From an uncultured Bacteroidales bacterium (lineage in GTDB: Bacteria; Bacteroidota; Bacteroidia; Bacteroidales; Muribaculaceae), in contig USHH01000020.1 in NCBI GenBank assembly GCA_900554345.1, positions 1 to 17,716 on the forward strand: a stretch of DNA of 17,716 nt, in the 5' to 3' direction. A program made the translations under genes and the position numbers. Positions 6,239-13,194 of the stretch are shown here, piece by piece. The notes beneath the pieces are model-generated. The model was not told the DNA's origin and did no database searches. It worked only from the letters and a program-made list of their open reading frames with translations. Numbering within the stretch: the stretch's first letter is position 1; each line of letters begins with the position of its first letter.

Positions 6239-7039
6239 TCAGTCCTGCACGTGCTTGCGGGCGATGTTGTAGATGTTGTCGGCTTCCTTGCGGTTTTTGG
6301 TGTCGGGATAGTTGTTGATAAACGAGAAATACTCGTCGACCACCTCCCGGTATCGGTCTGCCTGACGCTCGGCGATGCTCTGCCGGGCCTCCTGGAATTT
6401 GGATTTGAGTATCAGCAGCTCGAAGTCCTCCCGGTATTTGGAATAGGGGTAGTTTTTGAGGGCGTTCTGCGCTGTTATGATCGCCGACTGGTAGTTGTTG
6501 CCGCGGAAGTTGCCGAGGTTGTAGTATAGCTGGGAGTTCTGGAGCTCCTTCAGCGTCAGCTTGTCCTGCATCTCGAATATGGCGTTCTGTGCGATGGAGA
6601 CACGGTCGCTGTCGGGGAAGTAGTCGAGAAAACCCTGGAGCTCCTCGATGGCCTTCACCGTCATGCTCTGGTCGAGCTGAGGGTCGGGGGAGTCGAGATA
6701 GTAGCCGTAGCCCGAATAGAAGCGGGCCAGCTCTGCATAGCGTCCTTTCGGATAGCGCGAGTAGTAGGTCTTGAAGTTGACCCCCGAGTTCATGTAGTCT
6801 TTGTTTTCAAAATACGACATGCCGAGGAGGAAGAGGGCTTCCTCCCCTTTGGGGCCGCCACGAAGGGGCACTATGAGGTCGCTCAGCACTGTGGCTGCCT
6901 GGGTGAACTTACGCTGGTCGAAGGCTCGCTTCGCATAGTCGAATTTATAATCCACGTCGCGGCTCTTCAACACCTTGTTGTATTCGCCGCATGAGCACAT
7001 CAGCGCTAAGACGGGTATGAGCAATAGATATTTGTACAT
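6239..7039 (-). CDS. bamD: Outer membrane assembly lipoprotein BamD
   Basis: A 266-residue lipoprotein of the BAM complex, which inserts beta-barrel proteins into the outer membrane. The signal peptide is MYKYLLLIPVLALMCSC with lipid-acceptor Cys17, followed by GEYNKVLKS. TPR-like helical repeats follow: DYKFDYAKRAFDQRKFTQAATVL, KGEEALFLLGMSYFENKDYMNSGVNF, a YPKGRYAELARFYSGYGYY segment typical of BamD, and later YYNLGNFRGNNYQSAIITAQNAL. The length is normal for Bacteroidota. The ATG at 7039 is preferred over the one at 7075, because it places the lipobox at residue 17 and because the longer form would begin upstream of the likely promoter box (7064-7071). It is divergent from the PASTA gene and is the first gene of a unit with the omega-like gene. 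Confidence 0.92.
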   Translation of the reverse strand: MYKYLLLIPVLALMCSCGEYNKVLKSRDVDYKFDYAKRAFDQRKFTQAATVLSDLIVPLRGGPKGEEALFLLGMSYFENKDYMNSGVNFKTYYSRYPKGRYAELARFYSGYGYYLDSPDPQLDQSMTVKAIEELQGFLDYFPDSDRVSIAQNAIFEMQDKLTLKELQNSQLYYNLGNFRGNNYQSAIITAQNALKNYPYSKYREDFELLILKSKFQEARQSIAERQADRYREVVDEYFSFINNYPDTKNRKEADNIYNIARKHVQD

Positions 7040-7063
7040 CGGTCCGATTCTCGCTTTGAATTG

Positions 7064-7071
7064 CAAAGTTA
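7064..7071 (-). promoter_or_regulatory. Promoter -7 box for bamD
   Basis: On the minus strand this reads TAACTTTG followed by CA, the same extended box seen at 1594, 9097 and 14382. Transcription would start just before the ATG at 7039, giving a leader of about 20 nt. I do not see a good TTTG at the expected -33 spacing, so confidence is moderate. Confidence 0.5.
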
Positions 7072-7116
7072 GCAATTATTTTCCAATTTTTGGCCATGTA
7101 TTATGATTTTTTTAGC

Positions 7117-7124
7117 TAACTTTG
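7117..7124 (+). promoter_or_regulatory. Promoter -7 box for the PASTA-rluD unit
   Basis: TAACTTTG matches the TAnnTTTG box. The nearest TTTG upstream (7089-7092) is 24 nt away, longer than the usual 19-21, so the -33 element is weak. The box supports translation beginning downstream, at GTG 7176, rather than at the TTG inside the box. Confidence 0.5.
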
Positions 7125-7175
7125 AAGCTTGAATCTGAAAAGCGATTTTTTAACCCACTTAAATATCATTGTAAG

Positions 7176-7925
7176 GTGGCACAAAAAAACTCATCAAACC
7201 ACTCTGCCATACGCAATTTGCTCTCCTCGCATCCTATCCTGGCCAATATCGTGATCATAATTCTGGTCGCGGTGCTCGGCCTCTGCATAGTGTATTTCTC
7301 CATCGCCATCTTCACGCGCCACGGACAGTCGCGAACGCTACCCGGCGTGGAGAACATGAGCTACACACAGGCCATAGAGCTGCTCCACTCGAAGGGATTC
7401 CGCGTCGACATCCGCGACTCCCTCTTCCGCGACGACATCAAGCCCGGTTTCGTCATCGAGCAGTTCCCGAAGGCCAATTCCATCGTGAAGCCGGGGCGCA
7501 AGGTGTTCCTATATATCAATGCGGTCCATCCCAAGGAGGTGGTGGTCGACCCCGACAACCATCCGGCCGAGGACGCCCTCCGCAGTTATTCCTTCCGTCA
7601 GGGGCTCGCGCGCCTCGAGGAGCTTGGCTTCAAGAACATCCGCATCGTGCGTGTGCTCGGCGACCACGACCGCATCGTGAAGGTCACGGCCAACGGCCGT
7701 ACGGTGAAGAAGACGCAGAAGGTGCCTGTCAACGCCGCCATCGTCGTGGAGGTCTGCGACGGTCGGCTCGAGGCCGTGAGGGAGTCGCTCCAGATCGAGG
7801 AATACCGCCAATATGTGGATGAATACGACTATGCGGCCGACTCCATTGATGATTATGTCAATCCGGTGCCGGTATCCGACGACGAGGAGACCGGGGAGGA
7901 AGAAGAGGTGACGTTTATACAGTGA
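7176..7925 (+). CDS. Membrane-anchored PASTA domain protein
   Basis: A 249-residue protein with a short cytoplasmic N-terminus, one transmembrane segment (about 24-45, IVIIILVAVLGLCIVYFSIAI) and two extracytoplasmic PASTA-type domains (about 50-125 and 126-200). The first is marked by LPGVENMSYTQAIELLHSKGF, the second by SYSFRQGLARLEELGF. PASTA domains of this kind bind or sense peptidoglycan in other proteins; the partner here is not known. The C-terminus is strongly acidic (DDEETGEEEE). I place the start at GTG 7176: the only farther upstream start, TTG at 7122, lies within the probable -7 box, and no in-frame ATG precedes the membrane segment. The stop is 5 nt from the rluD ATG, so the two genes are co-transcribed. 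Confidence 0.85.
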   Translation: MAQKNSSNHSAIRNLLSSHPILANIVIIILVAVLGLCIVYFSIAIFTRHGQSRTLPGVENMSYTQAIELLHSKGFRVDIRDSLFRDDIKPGFVIEQFPKANSIVKPGRKVFLYINAVHPKEVVVDPDNHPAEDALRSYSFRQGLARLEELGFKNIRIVRVLGDHDRIVKVTANGRTVKKTQKVPVNAAIVVEVCDGRLEAVRESLQIEEYRQYVDEYDYAADSIDDYVNPVPVSDDEETGEEEEVTFIQ

Positions 7926-7930
7926 GCGGA

Positions 7931-9034
7931 ATGGAGACGACCGACAGACAGACCGACAGGCTCACGGAGCCTGTCGACGACCCCTGGGCAAGGGATGGAT
8001 TCACAGAGATTGAGTCGCCGATCGTGGAGGTGGAGGGGCGCGAGATGTATGAGCATTTCCGTTTCGTGGCCGACAAGGGGCAGCAGCTCCTCCGCGTCGA
8101 CAAGTTTCTCGTCGACCGCCTCATCAAGACCTCGCGCAACCGCATCCAGCAGGCGGCCGAGGCGGGATGCATCGTGGTCAACGGCAAGCCCGTGAAGTCA
8201 AGCTATAAGGTGAAGCCCGATGACGTGGTGACGGTGGTGATGGACCGCCCGCGCTACGAGTTCGAGATCCTCGCCGAGGATATATCCCTCGATATAGTGT
8301 ATGAGGACGACGACGTGCTTGTGGTCAACAAGCCGGCCGGCCTCGTGGTGCATCCGGCCACCGGCAACCGCCACGGCACTCTCGTCAACGCCCTCGCGTA
8401 TTATTTCCGCAACAATCCCGACTATGACGTCAACGACCCTCGGCTCGGCCTTATCCACCGCATCGACAAGGATACTTCCGGCCTCCTCGTCATCGCCAAG
8501 ACCCCGGAGGCAAAGACCGACCTCAGCCTCCAGTTCTTCAACAAGACCACGCGCCGCGAGTATGTGGCCGTGATATGGGGCGAGTTTCCGGAGCCGGAGG
8601 GCACCATCACCGGCAATATCACGCGCAATCCGAAGGACCGTCTCCAGATGATGGTCTCGCCCGATCCCGAGGTGGGCAAGCACGCCGTCACTCACTACCG
8701 CCAGATCGAGTCGTTCGGATACGTCAGCGTGGTGAAGTGTGTGCTCGAGACCGGACGCACCCATCAGATCCGCGTCCACATGCTCAGCAAGGGCCACCCC
8801 CTCTTCAACGACGCCCGCTACGGCGGCGACCGCATCCTCAAGGGGCTCCGCACCGCCTCCTACACCCGGTTTATCGACAATTGCTTCGAGGTCTGCCCCC
8901 GCCAGGCCCTCCACGCCAGAACGCTCGGATTCGTGCATCCGCGCACCGGGCAGCAGATGGATTTCGAGTGTCCGATTCCCGACGACATGACCAATCTCAT
9001 CGAGCGCTGGCGCCGGTATAAGGGCGCGGAGTGA
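7931..9034 (+). CDS. rluD: RluA/RluD-family 23S rRNA pseudouridine synthase
   Basis: A 367-residue pseudouridine synthase with an N-terminal S4 RNA-binding domain (about residues 54-104, LRVDKFLVDRLIKTSRNRIQQ) and an RluA-type catalytic domain. The catalytic Asp is in HRIDKDTSGLLV, near residue 179. Other family blocks are VVNKPAGLVVHPA, REYVAVIWG, LETGRTHQIRVHM, GHPLFNDARYGGD and LHARTLGFVHP. The presence of S4 favours RluD (23S U1911/1915/1917) or RluC rather than RluA; RluD is my first choice without proof. The start is ATG 7931; a GTG at 7922 overlapping the PASTA stop as GTGA is the alternative and would add three residues. The first 45 residues are polar and poorly conserved. No strong terminator is seen after the stop, only a 5-bp inverted repeat at 9031-9045. 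Confidence 0.9.
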   Translation: METTDRQTDRLTEPVDDPWARDGFTEIESPIVEVEGREMYEHFRFVADKGQQLLRVDKFLVDRLIKTSRNRIQQAAEAGCIVVNGKPVKSSYKVKPDDVVTVVMDRPRYEFEILAEDISLDIVYEDDDVLVVNKPAGLVVHPATGNRHGTLVNALAYYFRNNPDYDVNDPRLGLIHRIDKDTSGLLVIAKTPEAKTDLSLQFFNKTTRREYVAVIWGEFPEPEGTITGNITRNPKDRLQMMVSPDPEVGKHAVTHYRQIESFGYVSVVKCVLETGRTHQIRVHMLSKGHPLFNDARYGGDRILKGLRTASYTRFIDNCFEVCPRQALHARTLGFVHPRTGQQMDFECPIPDDMTNLIERWRRYKGAE

Positions 9035-9075
9035 CGTTATGTCACCCTCTGCGGGCGTTTTTCCGGTTTTCACGC

Positions 9076-9104
9076 TTGAGTTACGGATTTATTTGTTAAC
9101 TTTG
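9076..9104 (+). promoter_or_regulatory. Promoter for the acyltransferase-phosphoesterase-folK unit
   Basis: TTG at 9076-9078, an 18-nt spacer, then TAACTTTG at 9097-9104 followed by CAG. This matches the Bacteroides consensus with slightly short spacing. The leader to ATG 9163 would be about 50 nt. Confidence 0.68.
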
Positions 9105-9162
9105 CAGAAGAGGTCGGCTCCCTATGCCGTCTTCCCACTTTTTTTGCCCATTTTAGATCTAT

Positions 9163-10341
9163 ATGGCCATGAGTCGTCAAGAATATGATTTCAGTGATAT
9201 AGCTCCTTACGATGACGCTGTGTTTCATCAGAAGATGCAGCAGCTCGTCAAGGAGCCGGGTTTTCTGCACGCCGTCAACTACACGATGCCGAAGGACGAT
9301 GTCCCGGCCCTTATCGACGAGCTGTTGAAAATCAACAATAAGTATGATCTGCAGCATCAGGTGATGTATCCCTTCCTCGAGATGCTCGCCAAGACCACCA
9401 CCGCAGGAATCACCCTCGGCGGCATCAAGTATCTCAATCCCTCGCTCAACTACACCTTTATCACCAACCACCGCGACATAGTGCTCGACGCCTCCTTCCT
9501 CAACCTCTCTTTCCTGCGTCGAAATCTCCCGACTTCGGAGGTGGCCATCGGCAACAATCTCCTCATCTACGACTGGATCGCCGATCTCGTGAGGCTCAAC
9601 AAGAGCTTCATCGTGAAGCGCAACACCGGCCTGCGCGAGGGTCTCGAGGCGGCCAAGAAGCTCTCGGCCTACATCCACCATTCCATCCTCGAGAAGCATG
9701 AGTCGATATGGATCGCGCAGCGGGAGGGACGCGCGAAAGACAGCAGCGACCACACCCAGGAGTCGCTCGTAAAGATGCTCGCCATCGCCGGTGAGGGCCC
9801 CTTCATGGAGCGCCTCAAGGAGATTAATCTCATGCCGGTGTCGATTTCCTATGAATACGACCCCAACGACTATCTCAAGGCCCGCGAGTTCCTGCTCCGC
9901 CGCCGCAATCCGGAGTTCAAGAAGTCGCAGCGCGACGACCTGTTCTCGATGGAGACCGGGCTGCTCCGCTTCAAGGGAAAGGTGCATTTCCAGCTCACCC
10001 CCCGCATCAACACCAAGATCGACATGGTCGGTGACTTCTCCGACAAGAACATGTCGGCACGCGTGGTGGGCGCTATCATCGACCAGGCCCTCCACCGAAG
10101 CTACGAGATCTTCACCATCAACTATGTGGCCTTTGACCTCCTTCATCATACGGAGCGCTTCGCCCGCAAATACACACTCGACCAGCGTCTCGAGGTGGAG
10201 AACTACCTCAACGCCCAGCTCGACAAGGTCGACGTGGAGTATATCTCCACCGAAGAGCGCGAATTCATGATGGAGAAAATGCTTGTGATGTATTCCAATC
10301 CCTTGAAAAACAAGCTCCGCACTATTCTGGGCGGGGAATAA
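9163..10341 (+). CDS. Lysophospholipid acyltransferase-like protein (PlsC superfamily)
   Basis: A 392-residue protein of the glycerolipid acyltransferase superfamily, which transfers acyl chains to a lysophospholipid or another acceptor at the membrane. Block I is FITNHRDIVLD near 99-109; block II is SFIVKRNTGLREGL, with the FIxR-type core; block III is IAQREGRAKDSSD, with the EGR core. Helical N- and C-terminal extensions make it longer than a typical PlsC (about 240), and no clear transmembrane segment is seen. Block I has His103 and the conserved-looking Asp109 separated by five residues instead of the usual four (see findings). It starts a three-gene run with the metallophosphoesterase (36-nt gap) and the FolK-like gene. 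The ATG at 9163 is used; a second ATG two codons later is equally possible. The acyl donor and acceptor are unknown. Confidence 0.85.
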   Translation: MAMSRQEYDFSDIAPYDDAVFHQKMQQLVKEPGFLHAVNYTMPKDDVPALIDELLKINNKYDLQHQVMYPFLEMLAKTTTAGITLGGIKYLNPSLNYTFITNHRDIVLDASFLNLSFLRRNLPTSEVAIGNNLLIYDWIADLVRLNKSFIVKRNTGLREGLEAAKKLSAYIHHSILEKHESIWIAQREGRAKDSSDHTQESLVKMLAIAGEGPFMERLKEINLMPVSISYEYDPNDYLKAREFLLRRRNPEFKKSQRDDLFSMETGLLRFKGKVHFQLTPRINTKIDMVGDFSDKNMSARVVGAIIDQALHRSYEIFTINYVAFDLLHHTERFARKYTLDQRLEVENYLNAQLDKVDVEYISTEEREFMMEKMLVMYSNPLKNKLRTILGGE

Positions 10342-10377
10342 TGCTTAATATCTGCAATCTCCTAAATATCCGTAGTC

Positions 10378-11589
10378 ATGAGGGTTCCTGTCGTGATGAT
10401 AGTGGTCATCCTGGTCTACAGTCTTATAGTAGACCTGTATATCTGGAATGATATCAGGAAATACAGCCGGAGCCGGCTGTGGAGCCGTCTCTACGCCGGC
10501 TTCTCGGTGGCCTGCTGGATCTTCCTCGTGGTGTCGCTGCTGATGCCGCGCCGCAATTCCTCTTCCGATACACTGACGGTGATGTGGATGCTCTATACCT
10601 ACCTCACCCTCTATGTGCCCAAGCTCCTGTATGTGTTGTCGTCACTCATCGGACGGATGTTCTCGTTGCGGCGGCGTCGCCGCAACCGCGGTGTCGTGGT
10701 CGGCACTGTGCTGGCGTTGCTTGTCTTCGCGGCGATGTGGTGGGGCGCGCTCGGCGGTCGCTGGCGCATCGACGTCAATGAGGTCGATGTCTATTCCGCA
10801 CGGCTGCCGCAGGCGTTCGACGGCTACCGAATAGCCCAGATCAGCGACCTCCATGTAGGCACGTGGGGAGAGGAAACCCGCTTTATCGCGCAGCTCGTCG
10901 ATTCTGTCAATGCCCTCAGGCCCGATGTCGTATTCTTTACCGGAGATATCGTCAACTGCTCCTCCGACGAGCTCGTGCCCTTCGTGAAGGAGCTCAGCCG
11001 TCTGAAGGCTCCTGACGGCGTCTGGTCGATTCTCGGCAATCACGACTACGGCGACTACCTTGACTGGCCCACACCAAAGCATAAGGAGGCGAATCTACAG
11101 CGCCTCAAGGATATACAGCGCGACATGGGATGGCGTCTGCTCAACAACGAGCACACGTTCCTGAGCCGTGGCTCCGACTCGATCGCGCTCATCGGTGTGG
11201 AGAACTGGGGCGAGCCCCCCTTCCATCAGTACGGCCGAATCAAGGACGCATACTCCGCTCCGGCCGGTAACATTAATGATTCCCGATATAAGATACTGCT
11301 CACCCACAATCCGGAGCACTGGAACCAGGAGATATCGCGCATCAGCAATATCGACCTGTCGCTCTCAGGCCACACCCATGCCATGCAGATGATGGTGGGA
11401 GCAGGTGGCTGGAAATGGTCGCCCGCGGCATGGAGGTATGAGCAGTGGGGTGGCCTCTATTCCCGCCAGGCTTCCGACGGCAACCCGCTGCAGCTCTACG
11501 TCAACATCGGCGCCGGTGAGGTGGGTATGCCGTTCCGCATCGGCGCCGACCCCGAGATCACCCTCATCACTCTCAGAAAGGCGAGATGA
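10378..11589 (+). CDS. Membrane-anchored metallophosphoesterase (YaeI/YkuE-like)
   Basis: A 403-residue protein. The N-terminal third is membrane-embedded, with hydrophobic segments near 4-22, 37-56, 65-92 and 105-124 separated by arginine-rich loops (RRRRRNR near 98-104). A calcineurin-like metallophosphoesterase domain follows, with the dinuclear metal motifs in order: ISDLHVG (Asp157, His159), TGDIVN (Asp190), GNHDYG (Asn221, His222), LLTHNPEHW, and SGHTHAMQ. The layout matches YaeI/YkuE-type enzymes, some of which cleave UDP-2,3-diacylglucosamine or act at the envelope; the substrate here is unproven. Between the acyltransferase and FolK-like genes it probably shares their transcript, since its stop is one nucleotide before the FolK-like ATG. 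The active domain would face either side depending on whether the helix count is three or four. Confidence 0.9.
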   Translation: MRVPVVMIVVILVYSLIVDLYIWNDIRKYSRSRLWSRLYAGFSVACWIFLVVSLLMPRRNSSSDTLTVMWMLYTYLTLYVPKLLYVLSSLIGRMFSLRRRRRNRGVVVGTVLALLVFAAMWWGALGGRWRIDVNEVDVYSARLPQAFDGYRIAQISDLHVGTWGEETRFIAQLVDSVNALRPDVVFFTGDIVNCSSDELVPFVKELSRLKAPDGVWSILGNHDYGDYLDWPTPKHKEANLQRLKDIQRDMGWRLLNNEHTFLSRGSDSIALIGVENWGEPPFHQYGRIKDAYSAPAGNINDSRYKILLTHNPEHWNQEISRISNIDLSLSGHTHAMQMMVGAGGWKWSPAAWRYEQWGGLYSRQASDGNPLQLYVNIGAGEVGMPFRIGADPEITLITLRKAR

Positions 11590-11590
11590 C

Positions 11591-12016
11591 ATGGCGCTGA
11601 TGGTTCTGGGTCTCGGCAGCAACTGCGGCGACCGCCGCGCCAGCGTGGAGGCGGCCTTGCGCTGGCTCTCAACAGTGCTCTCCGGCATGCAGGCGAGTCC
11701 TCTTTACGAGACGCCCCCTGTGCGCACGCCCTCGCATCCCTCGGGCTGGAGTTCCGATTATGTCAACTGCGTGGCTGCCGGCGATTACGACGGCAGTGCC
11801 CGGGATCTACAGCTTCTCGCCAAGGAGTATGAACGCAGCCACGGCCGCGACATGGAGTGCCGCCGTGCAGGCAAGGTGCCTATTGATATAGATGTGGTGG
11901 TGGCCGGCGGAGAGGTGTTGCGGCCGTATGACTATAAGGCTTCCTTCTTCCGCATAGGTCTTGAGGGCCTTGAGGCCCGTGGCCTCCTCCTGTGTCAGGA
12001 TCTCGAGGCCCGGTAG
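11591..12016 (+). CDS. folK: Short FolK-like 6-hydroxymethyl-dihydropterin pyrophosphokinase
   Basis: A 141-residue HPPK-family protein. FolK transfers pyrophosphate from ATP to 6-hydroxymethyl-7,8-dihydropterin in folate synthesis. Matching features are LGLGSNCGDR (residues 6-15), SPLYETPP near 36-43, the YVNCV strand near 57-61, and the metal-binding pair Asp99/Asp101 in VPIDIDVVV. It is shorter than E. coli FolK (159 residues). The catalytic loop reads RRAGKVPIDID, where E. coli has the W-G-P-R-T-L-D-L-D pattern, so the Trp, Pro and Arg of that loop are changed. The usual C-terminal HP-x-x-x-R-F segment is replaced by KASFFRIGLEGL. I recall a similar short form in other Bacteroidales, so this is probably a lineage form and not decay. 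The ATG at 11591 is chosen because the open frame upstream runs antiparallel to nothing but within the phosphoesterase gene. Its 3' end overlaps the convergent permease by 22 nt. Confidence 0.78.
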   Translation: MALMVLGLGSNCGDRRASVEAALRWLSTVLSGMQASPLYETPPVRTPSHPSGWSSDYVNCVAAGDYDGSARDLQLLAKEYERSHGRDMECRRAGKVPIDIDVVVAGGEVLRPYDYKASFFRIGLEGLEARGLLLCQDLEAR

Positions 12017-13194
12017 TAGAGCAGCAGTCCGATGATGAGGTAGAGCACGTTGGGAATCTCCATCGCCACGAAGGGCGACGTCAGGCCCGACACTGCGAAT
12101 GAGCTCGCCACTGTGGAGAAGAGGATATAGCTGAAGCTCAGAGCGAGTCCGATGCCTATGTTGAGCCCCATGCCCCCTTTCACCTTTCTCGACGACAGCG
12201 ACACGCCGATGAGCGTGAGGATGAAGGCGGCCGCGGTGGCCGCGTAGCGGCGCTCTTTCTCAATCTCGAAGTTCTTGATGTTGGCCACTCCGCGCATCTT
12301 CTGGCGCTCGATATATTCCGAGAGCTGGGGCGTGGTCATGGTCTGCTCGTCGTTTTTCGATATGATGAAGTCGCGTGGCTCGATGGTGATGATGGTGTCG
12401 AGCTTGCTCCCCGTTGTGATCTTCTCGTTCATCCCGTTGAAGTCGCGGGTCATGTAGTCGCTGAGCACCCAGTGGTATTTCTTCAGCGTGTCGTATCTCG
12501 CGGTGGCGGCCGTGGTGCGCGATACGAGGGCTTTGCCGTCGAATTTGTCGAGCGAGAAGCGGTAGCCCGTCTTTGAGTTGTTGTCGAAGCGCCCTATGTA
12601 GGCCACCACTCCCGGGCTGGCCATCAGCTGGATGTTGACGCCCGACTCCACCTTGCGGTTCTTGATGTATTTGTTGGTGTAGTTGATGCGGTTGACGTTG
12701 GTCGGCGGTATGATGTAGTTGCTCAGCGCGAAGGTCATGGCGGCGATGATGGCCGCGCCTATCATGTAGGGGCGCACCATGCGCGAGAGGCTCACGCCGC
12801 TCGAGAGGATGGCGATGATCTCCGAGTTGCCGGCCATCTTCGAGGTGAAGAAGATCACCGAGATGAAGACGAAGAGGGGGGAGAGCTGGTTGGCGAAATA
12901 GGGGAGGAAGGAGGCGAAATAGTCAAACAGCGTGTCCTTCAGCGGAGCCGCCAGAAAGGCGTTGAGCTTCTCGGTGATGTCAAACATCGCTATGACGGCC
13001 AGGAAGAGCATCGTGGCCAGGAAATACGTGCCGAGAAACTTCTTGAGGATGTAGATGTCGAGTATCTTCAGGCGCATCCGTCCTGAATATTCCCTTCTGC
13101 GGAATATCCTCTTCAGGGCGTTGCCTGTGGTGAAGAGCCCCTTCTTCAGCGGCCGGCGCAGTCTGCGCTTCTTCCTTTTCTTCTGCTGTGTCAT
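11995..13194 (-). CDS. LptF/LptG-family lipopolysaccharide export permease
   Basis: A 399-residue YjgP/YjgQ-family permease, one of the inner-membrane subunits that with LptB extracts lipopolysaccharide for transport to the outer membrane. Three N-terminal membrane segments are visible (about 52-72, 103-120 and 143-163), then a periplasmic jellyroll-like region (about 165-300), then three C-terminal segments ending GLLLYYRASRS. The conserved SSGVSLSRMVRP motif near 131-141 is the coupling region that contacts the ATPase. LptF and LptG cannot be separated from the sequence alone. The start overlaps the tgt stop as ATGA, which gives a basic 39-residue leader (KKRKKRRLRRPLKKG); Met40 (position 13077), just before RLKILDIYILKKF, would give the more usual family N-terminus. 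A longer open frame upstream is antisense or internal to tgt and is rejected. Confidence 0.88.
   Translation of the reverse strand: MTQQKKRKKRRLRRPLKKGLFTTGNALKRIFRRREYSGRMRLKILDIYILKKFLGTYFLATMLFLAVIAMFDITEKLNAFLAAPLKDTLFDYFASFLPYFANQLSPLFVFISVIFFTSKMAGNSEIIAILSSGVSLSRMVRPYMIGAAIIAAMTFALSNYIIPPTNVNRINYTNKYIKNRKVESGVNIQLMASPGVVAYIGRFDNNSKTGYRFSLDKFDGKALVSRTTAATARYDTLKKYHWVLSDYMTRDFNGMNEKITTGSKLDTIITIEPRDFIISKNDEQTMTTPQLSEYIERQKMRGVANIKNFEIEKERRYAATAAAFILTLIGVSLSSRKVKGGMGLNIGIGLALSFSYILFSTVASSFAVSGLTSPFVAMEIPNVLYLIIGLLLYYRASRS

Noticed and set aside
7040..7075. Upstream ATG of bamD at 7075
   Set aside because: It would place 12 extra residues before the signal peptide, and it lies upstream of the likely transcription start set by the box at 7064-7071.
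9031..9045. GTGAC-N5-GTCAC inverted repeat at the rluD stop as a terminator
   Set aside because: It has only a 5-bp stem, overlaps the stop codon and has no T tract; too weak to call.
9070..10149. Minus-strand open frame of 359 codons opposite the acyltransferase
   Set aside because: It is an antisense shadow: it runs across the plus-strand promoter and has no motif.
11405..11590. Upstream extension of the FolK-like frame
   Set aside because: It lies within the metallophosphoesterase gene, and the FolK N-terminal strand begins at ATG 11591.
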